This document shows, piece after piece, positions 57,263 to 64,000 of a stretch of DNA of 64,000 nucleotides (position 1 is the stretch's first letter; each line of letters opens with the position of its first letter). The stretch spans positions 1 to 64,000 of the forward strand of contig NZ_CAXHZC010000010.1 in NCBI RefSeq assembly GCF_964021845.1. Reading direction: 5' to 3'. The notes below the pieces were generated by a model. That model was given only the letters and a program-made list of their open reading frames with translations, was not told the DNA's origin and made no database searches. Both the position numbers and the translations under genes were made by a program. This DNA comes from Arcticibacterium sp964021845. GTDB taxonomy: Bacteria; Bacteroidota; Bacteroidia; Cytophagales; Spirosomataceae.

Positions 57263-58942
57263 CTACGAAAACAATAATTCAATTACTTCAAGTATTTCCT
57301 CAATGTTTTTAATGTTAACGTATCCATTATCTCCACCGTGACCTGCTTTCGTGTTTCTTATACTATTTAGATAACCCCAATGTTTCAAAAAAGAGGTGTT
57401 TTGATTAAAACTAAAAGCTAAAACGAATGAGACCTTAGCGAGCGTTTGTATTGAAATTTCAGTCGCTTTAACTTCATCAAATACTTCGAAGTAATCCCCA
57501 TCAAAGCGGTCTCTCTTAAAAGTAAGCTTCCAAATCAAATTTCCCGTTGAATTATCTACAACACGAACCCTAGAATTGCCTACATAGCACTCGGTCTTGG
57601 ATACATACTTAAAATTCTCCTCCTGACTAACATAGTCCTCTACAATTTGGAAGTATGTTAGAAAAGCTAGGTTTAAATATTTTTCATCTATAGTTACCTT
57701 ATTAAGTAACTGTTCGGCTATCTCAAAAGAGGCCTTTGTCCTGTCATAAAAATTCTGGTATTCTACAAACCTATGAGATCGATCATTTAGAATAAATTGT
57801 AAGCACTTTTTGTGAATTTTAGCTACCCGTCTCAAAAACTTAAGGCTGAGTGACTTTTTAATAGTAATAAGCAATTCATCATAATTTTCTTTTGAAAACG
57901 TATCATTTTGGGTGTATTCAGGGCTCTCCTTAATATAATAACCATTGGCCCCTAACTCAAGCAGCTTCTCTATATTCCAAACTTTATTAGATGCTGTAAA
58001 AATAACAACTTGAATTCCACTATTAATATCCTTAATCTTACGAAGGATTTTCGTGCCTGTTAAATCAGATAAATCATTTACTTCATTTGCTCTATCTTCC
58101 TCCTTTAGTAACCTAAGATCAAGGAACACAACGTCATAATCAGCAAAACGCTCAAACTTCATAGCTTCATCAAATGTCTTAATTACATCAAGCGTTGTTT
58201 TTTGACCAATCCTAACAATCTTATTCTTTATAATGTAACCAAGTATCTCACTCCATCCTGAATCTGAATTATCATCGATAAGCAATGCTTTACAGGCTTG
58301 TTTACATAGGCCAATGTTCGTACTTGCATTTGGGCCTATATCATTATTTGTTAGTGAATCTTTATATTTAAAATACAAAGAGGACGGTTTCTCTTTTTTT
58401 AAGCTATATCCAGCAAATTTCGCCAAACGAAATGCCCCCCAATCATTTGCTAATTGATGACCTAGGTCTTTGGTATTCTGTATATTGAGGCTTGGGATGA
58501 CAGTTGCTAAAAGAGTTTGTTCATCAAGAAGCGATAAAGGCTTTGCAATATAATCCTCTAAAGAAAAGGCAGATAATAAATAAGACCCTTTCGTGAAAAG
58601 TAGAAGGCCAGACTTTTCTTTATGATTTTTGATTTGGTTAGATAGAATATCCTCCTTAGAGTCGTCAGTGATAAATAATATTGGTAGCAAACACCCCTCC
58701 TTTAGTTCTTTAGTCAACCTAATGTGTAATCCTATGTAAAGCCCCATGAATTCCGCATCTTCATTCCCTAACCTCACAGAAATTATCAATACCTTAACCG
58801 CACTTAAAAGATGTTTATTGCTAATAAGCCACTGATGAATATCTTCATCTTTTGATTGATTGTTATATTCAAGCTTATCACATTTTAATCGTGCTGAAAT
58901 GCCTGAAGAAGCATGTTCTATAACAAGGATATTATTCATCAT
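57263..58942 (-). CDS. Double-receiver protein with HEPN-like C-terminus (candidate retron effector)
   Basis: A 559-residue protein. Residues 1-140 look like a degenerate receiver (NILVIEHASSG, VLIISVRLG, LLPILFITDD, YIAKPLS). Residues 215-345 are a full receiver: acidic pair Asp223-Asp224 (ALLIDDN), phospho-acceptor Asp275 (VVFLDLRLL), Thr316 (VVIFTAS) and Lys338 (GYYIKES). Residues 385-559 are helical with YLNSIRNTKAGHGG; Arg529 and His535 form an Rx5H motif as in HEPN ribonucleases. It is third in the retron operon, overlapping the previous gene by 11 nt. I infer a toxic RNase kept in check by the RT-msDNA or by phosphorylation; neither is proven. Confidence 0.7.
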   Translation of the reverse strand: MMNNILVIEHASSGISARLKCDKLEYNNQSKDEDIHQWLISNKHLLSAVKVLIISVRLGNEDAEFMGLYIGLHIRLTKELKEGCLLPILFITDDSKEDILSNQIKNHKEKSGLLLFTKGSYLLSAFSLEDYIAKPLSLLDEQTLLATVIPSLNIQNTKDLGHQLANDWGAFRLAKFAGYSLKKEKPSSLYFKYKDSLTNNDIGPNASTNIGLCKQACKALLIDDNSDSGWSEILGYIIKNKIVRIGQKTTLDVIKTFDEAMKFERFADYDVVFLDLRLLKEEDRANEVNDLSDLTGTKILRKIKDINSGIQVVIFTASNKVWNIEKLLELGANGYYIKESPEYTQNDTFSKENYDELLITIKKSLSLKFLRRVAKIHKKCLQFILNDRSHRFVEYQNFYDRTKASFEIAEQLLNKVTIDEKYLNLAFLTYFQIVEDYVSQEENFKYVSKTECYVGNSRVRVVDNSTGNLIWKLTFKRDRFDGDYFEVFDEVKATEISIQTLAKVSFVLAFSFNQNTSFLKHWGYLNSIRNTKAGHGGDNGYVNIKNIEEILEVIELLFS

Positions 58943-59591
58943 ATTTACTTTTTACATTTTTTACCATAGAGGTAATTACACTTCTCATTAATTGAGCAGT
59001 AGTTTCTTTTGAGTTATGCTTATCCTCAAAATCAGAAAAGTCATCAGCTGCATCACTTAAATATACGAGTTCTATTAGATCTTTATATTCAATACTGCCA
59101 CTTGGAAATGCTACTTCGTAATTGAAATTTTCCTTATAATTAAGTAAAGTTCCATTTATTAGTCTATCCTGAATTATTGACGCCTTTTCAACCTCATAAT
59201 TTTGACCCAAAGAAAGATGCCTTAAATTAACTTTATTGGTGGAGACGAAACGTTCAACTAAAATTACCAAATTATTATAAAACCTATCTTTCTTAATTTC
59301 CCTGATAGATTCGCCTTCAAAAACAGTAGCGGTAAATCCGTTACTAAAGACACAAAAGGGTATTTCCCTACTCTTAGCCAATGCAACCAATCTTTCTTTG
59401 TCTTCTTTAGCATCTAACGAATCATGTATTAAAATGCATGATGCATTTGCTATTACAATTTGAATGTCCTTAGTCGGAACGGTTTGGAGCCATGTAACAT
59501 GGTTTGAAAATGACTGCAAGGTTGAGGTATAGTCAATCTTATAGTTTTTCGACATCTGCTCATATTTATTATCATCAATCAGGTATATCAT
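58932..59591 (-). CDS. Receiver-like protein of the retron operon
   Basis: A 219-residue protein. The N-terminal 125 residues have the receiver pattern: Asp6-Asp7 (MIYLIDDNKY), Asp57 (CILIHDSL), Ser83 (IPFCVFSNG) and Lys106/Lys107 (REIKKDRF). The second half has no recognised domain. It lies three nt after the RT gene and overlaps the receiver-HEPN gene, so all three are made together. Together with the receivers in its neighbour this gives the operon a phosphorelay look. It could also be a purely structural adaptor, since receivers can bind without phosphorylation. Confidence 0.6.
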   Translation of the reverse strand: MIYLIDDNKYEQMSKNYKIDYTSTLQSFSNHVTWLQTVPTKDIQIVIANASCILIHDSLDAKEDKERLVALAKSREIPFCVFSNGFTATVFEGESIREIKKDRFYNNLVILVERFVSTNKVNLRHLSLGQNYEVEKASIIQDRLINGTLLNYKENFNYEVAFPSGSIEYKDLIELVYLSDAADDFSDFEDKHNSKETTAQLMRSVITSMVKNVKSKYDE

Positions 59592-59594
59592 TAT

Positions 59595-62138
59595 TTAAGC
59601 ATAAAAAGTTAAGACATGAGTAAATCCTTCAATCAAAGAGTCATCTATTTTCTCTTTAACAATTCTGTCAGAATTAATATCAAATAATATATTTATCTTA
59701 TTAATTGAATTGTCCGTTGACTTAGAAATTATTGACCAATCACAAATACCAAAGAATGCCTTCTCAGCTTCTAGTAAATCTCCTTGAAAAAGTTCGTTTT
59801 TCTCCAAAGGTTTATTACATTCTGAGCCAACATGAACTATTTTAATAATTCTTTTCCTCCCTTCTGCATCCGCCTTACGCTGAAACTCCACTTTAATTTT
59901 ATTGCCATTATCAAAACGTTGTTTAATGGCTTTAAAAATGTAAGAAATACCAACTTGTAATGCATCGACATTTGTATAAAAACTAGCTTTATTTAAATTA
60001 ATTAATTCTATATCAAATGACAGATACTTTGAGGCTAAGTTTTCGGCCAATTTATTTTTAAAAATATATTCTAGTTCCGGAGCTTTTATTTCAATACTTT
60101 TTTTGAAAGGAGTAATAAAACTTGTTTCAAAATTTTCACTTTTAATTGGATGCGTGTTAGGGTTTACTTTTAACCAACTTAACAGTTCGGGAGATCGCCA
60201 ATTTAGGTTGTACTGAACTTTGTTAAACCACCATTTTTTACTAGGATCGCCAAAAGCAAACTGTTCGATTCTTTTATAAAGGCGACCTGGAATAACAAAT
60301 TGAGAAGACAACTGGTTAAATTCTTTTTTTGCAATATCTAATACTGTTAAGTAATTAAAAACTGAATCTGCTTTGTCATAATCGTGGGTAAGAAACTTCA
60401 ATCCTTCACTTGATCTAAAACTTAATAAAAAACGAGTCACATCTATTGGTTTGTGCTTGGACAAGTCAATTTCCGCTTGCTTTCCTTCGTGATTGTCCAA
60501 AAATTCTTCATGAGGCAAGCTTTTACCCTTATCTATTATGATCTTTCTTTTTAACTTGACATCTCCCTTTTGAGAACCCTTTGGATTAATATAGACAATG
60601 ATTCCATTTTCCATTTCCCCTGAAATCTCTGTTTCATTTAAATCTATATCATAAGTTCCAATAGTAGTCTTTTCCTCAACTTTGGTTCCAACCAAAACAT
60701 CAAACCTCTCCTTCAACTTCAGATACAATGCATTTTCTCCACCCTTTACCATTTTCAAGTAATCCAGTTTACCTGAAATAATACTTGTCATCTCAGGTCT
60801 GCCTTTCCTCGCGGCTTCTTTGTCTTTTAGATATTGCTCTAGAAAAAAACCATAAGCTCTACCATAACCATATCTTTCCCAATAGTATAACCACAGCCTG
60901 ATTTGCTTAATATACCTCTTCTGCACATTCACATTCTCATTTACCAATAAACCAGTTACTTCTTTACGATAACCATCCTTTTGTAAACGGGTTTTACTTT
61001 CTTTTATATGAAAGCCTTGCTCAGCTATAATTCTATGAAGCTCTTTAAGAAAGTCTCCTTCTTTTTGATAAACATTATGCATGGAGCTAAAGGTGATATC
61101 ATCTGCATATCTTGAATACTTCAGACCAAAACGCTTTGCAACCGCAGATAGTAAATAATCAAGCCTCTGACAAATAACGTTTGTTAAGACAGGTGATGTT
61201 GGAGCACCTTGAGGCAGCACGTTCCTTTTAACTTTAATCCATTCGCCTTCTGCACTTTTCCGCTCAACCTCCATATCTGTGCAACATATCGAAGCAATCA
61301 TATTAGCCAAAGATAAACGTGAGATTACAAGTCGATTTATCTCCTTTAAATTGGCGGAGGTCCCAACACATCTATTAACATCCTCTAAAATAATTTCATC
61401 TACTAGACGAGTATATTCCCTAAGTTTTGCTTGAGCTGCACTTAACTTTTCTTTATCCTTGTTAAAGAAGTATTGAAGGATATTTGTTTCTGGTCTTATT
61501 AAATGAGCTGTGAGACGTTCTTTATATTTTTTATAGTTACCTTTTTTATCATCAACAAAGAATAGTGAGTTTCCTTCAATTTTATAAAAAATCTGTTCCC
61601 CTTTTTCTGTAATATATTTTCTTATTCCTGTTTTTCGCTTTGGCGTTTGTTCTTTAAAACTGGTAGCAACATCGATAAGGTTAAAAGGTTTTAATTGCAA
61701 ACACTTCCATACCCTAGCCTGATCTATCGCAGAGAAGAAGTCCTTTAGATCTATATTATACACATATCTGCTACCTACATGCAATTTAGCATTATCCACA
61801 ATGGACTTATCTCTAACAAATCCCATTGCTCCCTTATGAGGGTCAAAAACGCATTGCAAGACAAAACTCAGAGTACTTTGCAAAGACTTCAAGCCGTTAA
61901 CTGGAGTATGTATACTACGCTCTCCTCCCGATTTTTTCTTTATCTTAAATTCAGAATAACGCTTTCCCCCGTGTTTCGGGTTGGCATACCAGGTTAGCTG
62001 CTTTAGTTCAAATGGAACAGATTTAGTACCGTAAACAAAAGGCTTTGCTAAATTTAATAAGTCTAGCAAATCTTCTCTAGATTGCATTTTTGCAAAGCCA
62101 TCCTTAATTCCCTTGATATGTATTGGATCTAGTTTCAT
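59595..62138 (-). CDS. Retron-type reverse transcriptase with large insertion and C-terminal extension
   Basis: An 847-residue RT. Retron hallmarks are NAKLH at 116-120 (NAxxH), NIDLKDFF with Asp130, QGAPTSP from 310, YADD at 344-347 and VTG at 394-396. About 160 residues (140-300) separate the Asp130 motif from QGAPTSP, far more than in ordinary retron RTs. The core ends near 485; the remaining 360 residues form an extension whose last part (ALQVGISYIFKAIKQRF, IIKIVHVGSE, GFTHVLTFY) vaguely recalls a histidine-kinase-type ATPase fold without its key residues. It should copy the structured RNA just upstream into msDNA. It is first in a three-gene operon with two receiver-like proteins. Confidence 0.88.
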   Translation of the reverse strand: MKLDPIHIKGIKDGFAKMQSREDLLDLLNLAKPFVYGTKSVPFELKQLTWYANPKHGGKRYSEFKIKKKSGGERSIHTPVNGLKSLQSTLSFVLQCVFDPHKGAMGFVRDKSIVDNAKLHVGSRYVYNIDLKDFFSAIDQARVWKCLQLKPFNLIDVATSFKEQTPKRKTGIRKYITEKGEQIFYKIEGNSLFFVDDKKGNYKKYKERLTAHLIRPETNILQYFFNKDKEKLSAAQAKLREYTRLVDEIILEDVNRCVGTSANLKEINRLVISRLSLANMIASICCTDMEVERKSAEGEWIKVKRNVLPQGAPTSPVLTNVICQRLDYLLSAVAKRFGLKYSRYADDITFSSMHNVYQKEGDFLKELHRIIAEQGFHIKESKTRLQKDGYRKEVTGLLVNENVNVQKRYIKQIRLWLYYWERYGYGRAYGFFLEQYLKDKEAARKGRPEMTSIISGKLDYLKMVKGGENALYLKLKERFDVLVGTKVEEKTTIGTYDIDLNETEISGEMENGIIVYINPKGSQKGDVKLKRKIIIDKGKSLPHEEFLDNHEGKQAEIDLSKHKPIDVTRFLLSFRSSEGLKFLTHDYDKADSVFNYLTVLDIAKKEFNQLSSQFVIPGRLYKRIEQFAFGDPSKKWWFNKVQYNLNWRSPELLSWLKVNPNTHPIKSENFETSFITPFKKSIEIKAPELEYIFKNKLAENLASKYLSFDIELINLNKASFYTNVDALQVGISYIFKAIKQRFDNGNKIKVEFQRKADAEGRKRIIKIVHVGSECNKPLEKNELFQGDLLEAEKAFFGICDWSIISKSTDNSINKINILFDINSDRIVKEKIDDSLIEGFTHVLTFYA

Positions 62139-62159
62139 AATTGTAATAATAGTCCAATG

Positions 62160-62391
62160 AAACCTGCTGCGTTATTCTTTGTTTATGAAGAAACACTCCC
62201 CATTTTAATAATAATAATATTTCATAAAAATTAATTAGAACTCATCTCAATTTCCTAAGTATCTAACTTAAACTGAGTAACTAACAATAACCAAGAAACA
62301 TTCATCCCAGATTAATCCGGAACACCAACCGATTTGAAACTATCCGAAGAGAGCTTCCAGTTGGCACAATTCAATATCGTGCAGCAGGTTT
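62160..62391 (-). ncRNA. Putative retron msr-msd RNA
   Basis: On the minus strand the leader runs from AAACCTGCTGC (62391-62381, a1) to GCAGCAGGTTT (62170-62160, a2), an 11-bp perfect inverted repeat enclosing 210 nt. Inside are four hairpins: CCAAC/GTTGG (62364-62325) around a GAAG/CTTC stem; CCGGATTAATCTGG (62320-62307); CTCAGTTT/AAATTGAG (62277-62246) with an inner AAGT/ACTT stem; and TTTATGAA/TTCATAAA (62228-62182). A promoter-like TTTG at 62410-62407 would start the RNA near 62400. Position, size and a1/a2 ends fit a retron. I could not fix the branching G. Confidence 0.8.
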
Positions 62392-62424
62392 TCAAAGAAC
62401 AATATGCAAAGTAATACTTCAACT

Positions 62425-62441
62425 GTGCAGTACAACTGCAC
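62425..62441. promoter_or_regulatory. WYL-type operator of the retron promoter
   Basis: GTGCAG-TACAA-CTGCAC, six-base arms, five-base spacer. On the minus strand TTTG of TTACTTTG follows after 14 nt, exactly as at the helicase operon. On the plus strand it lies 19 nt before TAACTTTG of the WYL gene promoter, so one bound dimer could shut both divergent promoters. Confidence 0.8.
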
Positions 62442-62460
62442 GAAAATAATTGTTTCCTCT

Positions 62461-62468
62461 TAACTTTG
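62461..62468 (+). promoter_or_regulatory. -7 element of the WYL regulator promoter
   Basis: TAACTTTG is a perfect match to the Bacteroidota -7 consensus TAnnTTTG, 80 nt before the WYL start codon. No TTG sits at the ideal upstream distance; that position is occupied by the GTGCAG-N5-CTGCAC dyad. Confidence 0.6.
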
Positions 62469-62484
62469 TGTCCTATGAGACACA
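62467..62484. repeat. TGTGTC-N6-GACACA palindrome
   Basis: A six-base perfect inverted repeat with six-base spacer, overlapping the end of the -7 element and the likely start point of the WYL transcript. It differs from the GTGCAG dyad and could be a second operator or a 5' stem-loop in the mRNA. Confidence 0.5.
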
Positions 62485-62516
62485 GTTAATTGTAATGCAA
62501 ACTAAAACACTAGCTA

Positions 62517-62531
62517 TGCAGCCAATCTGCA
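62517..62531. promoter_or_regulatory. Second TGCAG-N5-CTGCA site before the WYL gene
   Basis: TGCAG-CCAAT-CTGCA, five-base arms, same spacer as the other two dyads, ending 17 nt before the WYL start codon and 91 bp centre to centre from the retron operator. It may give autoregulation by a DNA loop or road-block. Confidence 0.65.
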
Positions 62532-62548
62532 CAGCAGTAAAATAGACT

Positions 62549-63559
62549 ATGGCTACTAATAAAAATGCTCTTATTCGCTACAAAGTACTTGATAACTGCT
62601 TCAGGAATCCTGGGAAAAAGTACTTTATAGATGATTTAATAGCTGAATGTGAGAGTATCCTTTTAGAAAGGGATCCTAAATCGAATGGCATCAGTCGCAG
62701 ACAGATATTCGATGATATTTCTTTTATGGAAAGTGAGGAAGGTTGGAGCATAGAACTAAATAAGCTTCGTGATGGGAAAAAAGTTTATTACACATATGTA
62801 GACAGCTCTTTTTCTATAAACAATATGCCGCTCAATGAGATTGAAATCAACCAGTTGAAATCTGCGGTTGATATTCTGACACAATTCAAAGGAATGCCTC
62901 AATTTGAATGGATTCATGAACTAGTACCCAAACTACAACAGGGTATATCTCCTGAACAAACTTCTCCTACTATTATAGAATTTGACAATAACCATTATCT
63001 CAAAGGTATTGAGTACTTGGGAACATTGCATAATGCCATTTTCTATAAAAAAGTACTTTCCATCAGTTATCAGCCTTTTGAGAATGAATTACCTTTTGAC
63101 ATAATTATTCACCCCTACTTTTTAAAACAATATAATAATCGCTGGTTCTTATTTGGATATAACCCTGAAAGACAAATATATAATTGGAATCTAGCCATTG
63201 ACCGTATTTCTTCTATTGTCGAAACAAAATCTAAATACCACGAAAATACTAAAATCAACTGGTCAGAATATTTTGACGACATAATCGGTGTAACTAAGCC
63301 AGTTGAAGGGCTCCTAGAAAATGTTATTCTACATTTTACTGGAAAAACTGGAAAGTACATGGAAACAAAACCCATACATGGCTCACAAAAATCTAGTTGG
63401 CTAGAAAACCAAACACTTGAAGTGAGGCTAGAAGTCATTATAAATTATGAACTGGAAAGATTAATTCTGTCCTACGCAGACAGCGTTGTTGTCATTCAAC
63501 CAGAGAGTCTCGCCCAAACTGTCAAAGAAAGATTAAAAGCAGCTGTGACCTTATATTAA
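62549..63559 (+). CDS. WYL-domain transcriptional regulator
   Basis: A 336-residue protein. An N-terminal winged HTH (about 5-75: ALIRYKVLDNCFRNPGKKYFIDDLI, ISRRQIFDDISFM) is followed by a WYL domain (about 155-235: YKKVLSISYQPF, HPYFLKQYNNRWFLFGYN) and a C-terminal WCX-like part. The order is that of CapW/BrxR repressors, which sit beside defence operons, bind inverted repeats and sense nucleic-acid signals through WYL. Divergence from the retron operon and the three GTGCAG-N5-CTGCAC-type sites make it the likely repressor of both operons. ATG start 17 nt after the last dyad. Confidence 0.88.
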   Translation: MATNKNALIRYKVLDNCFRNPGKKYFIDDLIAECESILLERDPKSNGISRRQIFDDISFMESEEGWSIELNKLRDGKKVYYTYVDSSFSINNMPLNEIEINQLKSAVDILTQFKGMPQFEWIHELVPKLQQGISPEQTSPTIIEFDNNHYLKGIEYLGTLHNAIFYKKVLSISYQPFENELPFDIIIHPYFLKQYNNRWFLFGYNPERQIYNWNLAIDRISSIVETKSKYHENTKINWSEYFDDIIGVTKPVEGLLENVILHFTGKTGKYMETKPIHGSQKSSWLENQTLEVRLEVIINYELERLILSYADSVVVIQPESLAQTVKERLKAAVTLY

Positions 63560-63644
63560 TTATCACTACACTTAGTAGTTTACAGGAATCCGCTATCTCC
63601 TTTCAAATATATAAAAGGGCTTTTGATTACTTTTTCCTACCTAA

Positions 63645-63998
63645 TTAAAGCTTAAAACCGTCTATTTCTATAAGAATATCTTTTGATAATTTGGGGAAAT
63701 GATACAAGCCTTTCTCATCCCAAGAGGAAGTTCCACTAAGTTTCCCTTTGCCTAAAAACTCCTCGAGTAAGTTGTCATGGTTATAAACATACCAATGATT
63801 TTCGTAAGGAAAACAGATGTACAAATCCTTACCCAGATACTTCTTATCAAAAGTCAGTCTACCTTTTAACTGTACCTTGAGATACTTATCTTCGTCAATA
63901 TGTTGTGCTATGAAATCAGCATTCGCCCAATCATCGTTGAGCTTAATTGTCGCAAATCCATAATCAGCCAAAATAGCTGAAACCTTCTGAAAGTTATA
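63645..63998 (-). CDS. Small repeated protein, 5' end outside the window
   Basis: At least 117 residues; the frame stays open to the window edge (YNFQKVSAILADYGFATIKL), so the internal TTG at 63971 is not the start. Visible sequence: ADYGFATIKLNDDW, ADFIAQHIDEDKYLKVQLKG, GKDLYICFPYENHWYVYNHD, SSWDEKGLYHFPKL. I know no function. It is soluble and has several Trp/Tyr residues. A truncated copy occurs at 52.55-52.92 kb on the same strand. This copy lacks the defects of the other and may be intact. Confidence 0.7.
   Translation of the reverse strand, partial: YNFQKVSAILADYGFATIKLNDDWANADFIAQHIDEDKYLKVQLKGRLTFDKKYLGKDLYICFPYENHWYVYNHDNLLEEFLGKGKLSGTSSWDEKGLYHFPKLSKDILIEIDGFKL
63688..63996. repeat. 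309-bp direct repeat, right copy
   Basis: Gap-free match to 52593-52901, same orientation. Similarity may continue past the window edge: the last few bases already differ (GTTATAGG against GTTAGTAG), which suggests the repeat ends about here. Confidence 0.75.
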
Positions 63999-64000
63999 GG

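Noticed and set aside
59595..62138. Group II intron or UG/DRT-type RT
   Set aside because: No intron maturase or HNH domain and no intron RNA ends; NAxxH and VTG motifs plus the a1/a2-bounded leader favour a retron. A DRT assignment has not been formally excluded.
62190..62220. TTATTATTATT-like short repeat, CRISPR or microsatellite
   Set aside because: It is the AT-rich loop of a hairpin within the putative ncRNA; no repeat-spacer pattern. No CRISPR array or cas gene was seen anywhere in the window.

Overview
The window is AT-rich DNA from a member of the Bacteroidota, most likely a Cytophagales-type bacterium. Evidence: two SusC/SusD pairs, an ECF sigma/FecR pair, a DUF4199 protein, lipoboxes and Tat signals of Bacteroidota style, TAnnTTTG-like promoter elements and almost no Shine-Dalgarno sequences. 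The names below rest on sequence motifs read by eye; no database search was run.

Layout. (1) 0.2-8.7 kb looks like chromosomal backbone: a DUF4199 membrane protein, a three-gene minus-strand operon of planctomycete-type cytochrome/DUF1549-DUF1553, DUF1501 and DUF2231-cytochrome-LRR proteins, and a two-gene plus-strand unit (small Cys/His-rich protein and AztD-like lipoprotein) behind two TGCAAC-N3-GTTGCA dyads, probably zinc responsive. (2) At 8.8-10.25 kb the 3' half of a tRNA-Arg(TCT) gene with its terminator sits beside an intact tyrosine recombinase, as at the edge of an integrated element. (3) 10.4-25.2 kb is an all-minus-strand cassette: ECF sigma, FecR, STN-type SusC, SusD, a FISUMP-sialidase-like protein, two c-type-cytochrome/sugar-dehydrogenase-like proteins and a porin. 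(4) A decayed copy of the same recombinase (25.4 kb) separates it from a polysaccharide utilisation locus at 25.6-52.5 kb: SusC/SusD, three GH28-like beta-helix proteins, two clan GH-A hydrolases, esterases, a sodium symporter, heparinase II/III-like lyase, RraA-like protein, dehydrogenases including KduD, and a divergent IclR regulator. The gene set points to a uronic-acid-containing, pectin-like glycan. (5) Another recombinase remnant (53.0 kb) opens a defence island that runs to the end of the window.

The defence island is the most interesting part. A retron-type reverse transcriptase (NAxxH, QGAPTSP, YADD and VTG motifs) lies 22 nt downstream of a 232-nt structured leader whose ends form an 11-bp perfect inverted repeat, the a1/a2 architecture of an msr-msd RNA. 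The RT has a long insertion between RT motifs and a roughly 360-residue C-terminal extension. It is followed, nearly without gaps, by a receiver-like protein and by a double-receiver protein ending in an Rx5H motif, which suggests a HEPN ribonuclease effector. Downstream is a second operon of a RecD-like helicase and a TPR protein with S1/cold-shock-like C-terminal domains. A divergent WYL regulator lies upstream. The dyad GTGCAG-N5-CTGCAC occurs before both operons at the same 14-nt distance from TTTG, and a shorter version lies before the WYL start codon. This argues for one WYL-controlled regulon. The island is bracketed by 309-bp direct repeats of a small gene.
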